A stretch of 64,000 nucleotides of DNA from Paragorgia papillata (taxonomy: Eukaryota; Cnidaria; Anthozoa; Scleralcyonacea; Coralliidae). Positions within the stretch are counted from its first letter, which is position 1, and each line of letters begins with the position of its first letter. Positions 60,547-64,000 of the stretch are shown here, piece by piece. The notes under the pieces were generated by a model. That model saw nothing but the letters and a program-made list of their open reading frames with translations, was not told the DNA's origin and did no database searches. The stretch spans positions 3,131,501 to 3,195,500 of the forward strand of contig JAWNZC010000106.1 of assembly GCA_035771165.1 (NCBI GenBank), written 5' to 3'. A program made the translations under genes and the position numbers.

Positions 60547-60991
60547 CTAAATAGAAACACAAAAACTTTGAAAAACTTTGGCGTGTGTTATACTAATTAA
60601 ACAAACTTTATTTATATACTGGATAATCCTATCAGTCATACCGAAACTGTTCTCCCTGGAAGTCCAGTAAGGGCCAACCCCATTGATCCATACAAAAGGA
60701 AACTGTAGTATTCGGAGAGAACCTGTGGTGTTTAGTAAAGTCAAACTAGAAATGTTCTCACATGCAGAGGTGAAATTTTAATGGGAGAACTGCACCAAGC
60801 AAGAATCGAACCTGGGTCGCCGAGGTACAATTATGTTTGCGACTGTCACTTCTCTTCGTACAGGAACGCAACAAACTACCTTGAACCTACTCTCAAATAT
60901 TTTTGGGCTTTACCAGAAACAGATGAGGTCAAACGCTGAATTATTAATTCACCAGAAGGCAGGAAACTTAATCCTTCTCTTATAATAATAA
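60547..60991 (-). other. SNX25-like intron upstream of the coiled-coil exon
   Basis: Mostly unassigned. A block around 60785-60830 resembles, on the minus strand, a tRNA T-arm (GGTTCGATTC), but no tRNA fold could be completed. TATAATAATAAT at 60981-60992 marks the 3' junction of the Dong/R4-like copy. Confidence 0.4.
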
Positions 60992-62686
<1,695 letters not shown>

Positions 62687-64000
62687 TGGCGGCAAGTAGG
62701 TAGGACGTACGGGAAGAAGCTCCGATGTATTTCGAAGTTTCTAGTCTACCGAAAGCCAGCCAAGCAACAAGCGCTAAAGCAATTGGAAAACGTACCTTTG
62801 GGTACCTTGCATTTTGTCTCATAAGACAAAAAAGGCGTCTTGAAGCGAAATTTACAACACAAATTTTTTTTTTAAATTTTACTAACATGGAGAACCGAGA
62901 AGAAGCCGATCAAAGTCAAGTAACAACAAGTACTCTGGGAAGACTGAGATGGTCAGAAGAAATGAACAATGATCTGCTTGAATGTAAGAGGAAAGCGAAG
63001 CAGCTAAATGCATCTGAAAATCCTCCTCGTAATGCAAACGGTAGGAAGAAGGGATATATGAAAATCATGAAAGAACTGTGGGACGAGCTTGGGTATGCAG
63101 ACATGTTTTTGTCTAGCCAAAACCTACGAGATCAGGCGGCAAGGCTGGAGAAAACAACTGGAAACGTCAGGGAAACTATAGTTGAAAGTGTGGGTTATAG
63201 GGAAACAGAATCACTAGAAGAAAATACAGACTTTGAAGAACGAATAAATAACAAAATGCAGTCGATATCTGCTCCGAGTACGGAAAACCTTGATTTACAT
63301 AACTTGCCAAGCATGGAAGCTCCCGTGGGACCAAATACGTTGACAGGTAACACCGAAACAGAAAGCATTCTAAAAAAAGCGTATCCGATATTTACGTTAG
63401 AAGTGCAATCCCCAGGAGACTTTACGAAACGTTCGACTGACACAAGAACAAAGAGAAAACCAAGCGATGCCGATATTGCTAACATCAACAAAGCCATTAG
63501 TGAGCTCTTGGAGCAAAATAGTACAGTCGACCCAGCAGATAATCCGTTTGGGTGGCTTTGGCTAGCAAATTGCATTCTGTATGCGGTAGTTATAGCTTTT
63601 CTAATATACAAAGGATGGAAGAAACAAGGCAGAACACAGGAGCATCATAGACGTACGGACGTAGGTCAGAAATTAAAAGAAGAATTCGAGCAGCGGGCAA
63701 ACGAAATAAGAAGAAAAATATCAATTGCGAAGCCAGAATTTGAAAGAATTTTAGAAAATAGGAAAATTACAAAAAAAGGCCGAAAGAATAGGGCAATGCC
63801 AGAAAAAGAATGTAATAAGATATCGGCAGCGGGGCTGGTAAGCTATATGGAGAGGAAAAAATCAGACCTCAGAAAGTTAAAGAGAACTTATAGAAGAAAG
63901 ATGAAATAGGAGAAGTCGAGAGAACTGAACAAGCGCTTCCAAGCTGATCCGGGCGCAGTTTACCCATGTATGAAGAAGATGATTGAGAAAGACGGAAATA
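62687..64000 (+). mobile_element. Dong/R4-like retrotransposon, 5' end, continues past the window
   Basis: It begins at the edge of the TAA tract and runs in the plus direction off the window. Its protein starts as in other R2/R4-group elements of cnidarian type, and the 5' UTR is about 200 bases (ATGGCGGCAAGTAGG...). The TAA junction at its 5' end matches the target preference of Dong. The reverse transcriptase should lie just beyond 64000. Confidence 0.75.
62887..63909 (+). CDS. R4-like retrotransposon N-terminal ORF (interrupted)
   Basis: The preferred start is ATG 62887 (MENREEADQS), although the frame is open from 62725. After an acidic start it reads RLRWSEEMNNDLLECKRKAK, then NGRKKGYMKIMKELWDELGY and SSQNLRDQAARLEK. 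This conserved block is typical of the N-terminal domain of R2-group elements in invertebrates. Counted from 62725, a hydrophobic segment at residues 277-298 (WLWLANCILYAVVIAFLIYK) looks like a transmembrane helix, unusual for a reverse transcriptase ORF. A basic region follows. TAG at 63907-63909 stops the frame, but it continues in the same frame as EKSRELNKRFQADPGAVYPC, which is the pre-RT region, so TAG is probably a mutated Gln codon. Confidence 0.75.
   Translation: MENREEADQSQVTTSTLGRLRWSEEMNNDLLECKRKAKQLNASENPPRNANGRKKGYMKIMKELWDELGYADMFLSSQNLRDQAARLEKTTGNVRETIVESVGYRETESLEENTDFEERINNKMQSISAPSTENLDLHNLPSMEAPVGPNTLTGNTETESILKKAYPIFTLEVQSPGDFTKRSTDTRTKRKPSDADIANINKAISELLEQNSTVDPADNPFGWLWLANCILYAVVIAFLIYKGWKKQGRTQEHHRRTDVGQKLKEEFEQRANEIRRKISIAKPEFERILENRKITKKGRKNRAMPEKECNKISAAGLVSYMERKKSDLRKLKRTYRRKMK

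Noticed and set aside
60780..60840. tRNA or tRNA-derived SINE on the minus strand (GGTTCGATTC)
   Set aside because: Only a T-arm-like B box is present; no acceptor stem or A box could be matched.

Overview
This is animal nuclear DNA. It has an intron-containing host gene, many nested transposable elements of several superfamilies, microsatellites and a very long AT-rich satellite. The mix of CR1-like, RTE/APE-type, Penelope-like and Dong/R4-like retroelements, hAT and TTAA-duplicating DNA transposons, and an exonuclease-bearing transposase resembles cnidarian (coral or anemone) genomes. The taxon is an inference, not a proof.

Host gene. Three minus-strand exons at 60471-60546, 39024-39076 and 37664-37819 join in phase. 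They read as a coiled coil, a short linker and the start of a PX phosphoinositide-binding domain, which I read as sorting nexin 25-like. The first intron seen is about 21.4 kb and holds almost all the transposons. The intron after the last exon seen starts at 37663, and within about 40 bases it becomes a satellite that continues to base 1 and beyond.

Positions 1-37625. A G-poor tandem array of a 16-base unit (CCAATAAAATCACTAG and variants), by length about 2,300 copies. It has higher-order repeats of about 0.39, 1.49, 2.08 and 2.94 kb, and a degenerate end module that occurs twice, 5,809 bases apart.

Positions 40.6-46.8 kb. A broken plus-strand APE-type LINE (A), cut by a foldback-containing insertion and by a 2.5-kb block. 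That block holds a 5'-truncated minus-strand CR1-like LINE (B) and an unidentified signal-peptide-like ORF.

Positions 46818-57990. An 11.2-kb TTAA-flanked, Kolobok-like DNA transposon on the minus strand. Its eleven reconstructed exons join into one gene of about 1,000 codons: N-terminal acidic repeats, zinc-binding cysteines, a DDE-type transposase and a C-terminal DEDDh (DnaQ-like) exonuclease. It sits inside an older LINE (C), whose reading frame is restored when the element is removed. Two later elements in turn sit inside its exons: a 3.4-kb TTAA element (52480-55870) and a 1.35-kb hAT element (48401-49749). Removing each with one target duplication restores the transposase-exonuclease frame exactly. 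The 3.4-kb element carries a Penelope-like fragment followed by a hammerhead-ribozyme-like motif and a long TA microsatellite. The exonuclease gene has an in-frame stop, a frameshift and a changed catalytic position, so this copy looks dead.

Positions 57995-64000. More of LINE C, a foldback element, the host coiled-coil exon, and two Dong/R4-like retrotransposon copies facing away from each other across a (TAA)n tract, which is the known target type of Dong elements. The plus-strand copy runs off the window end.
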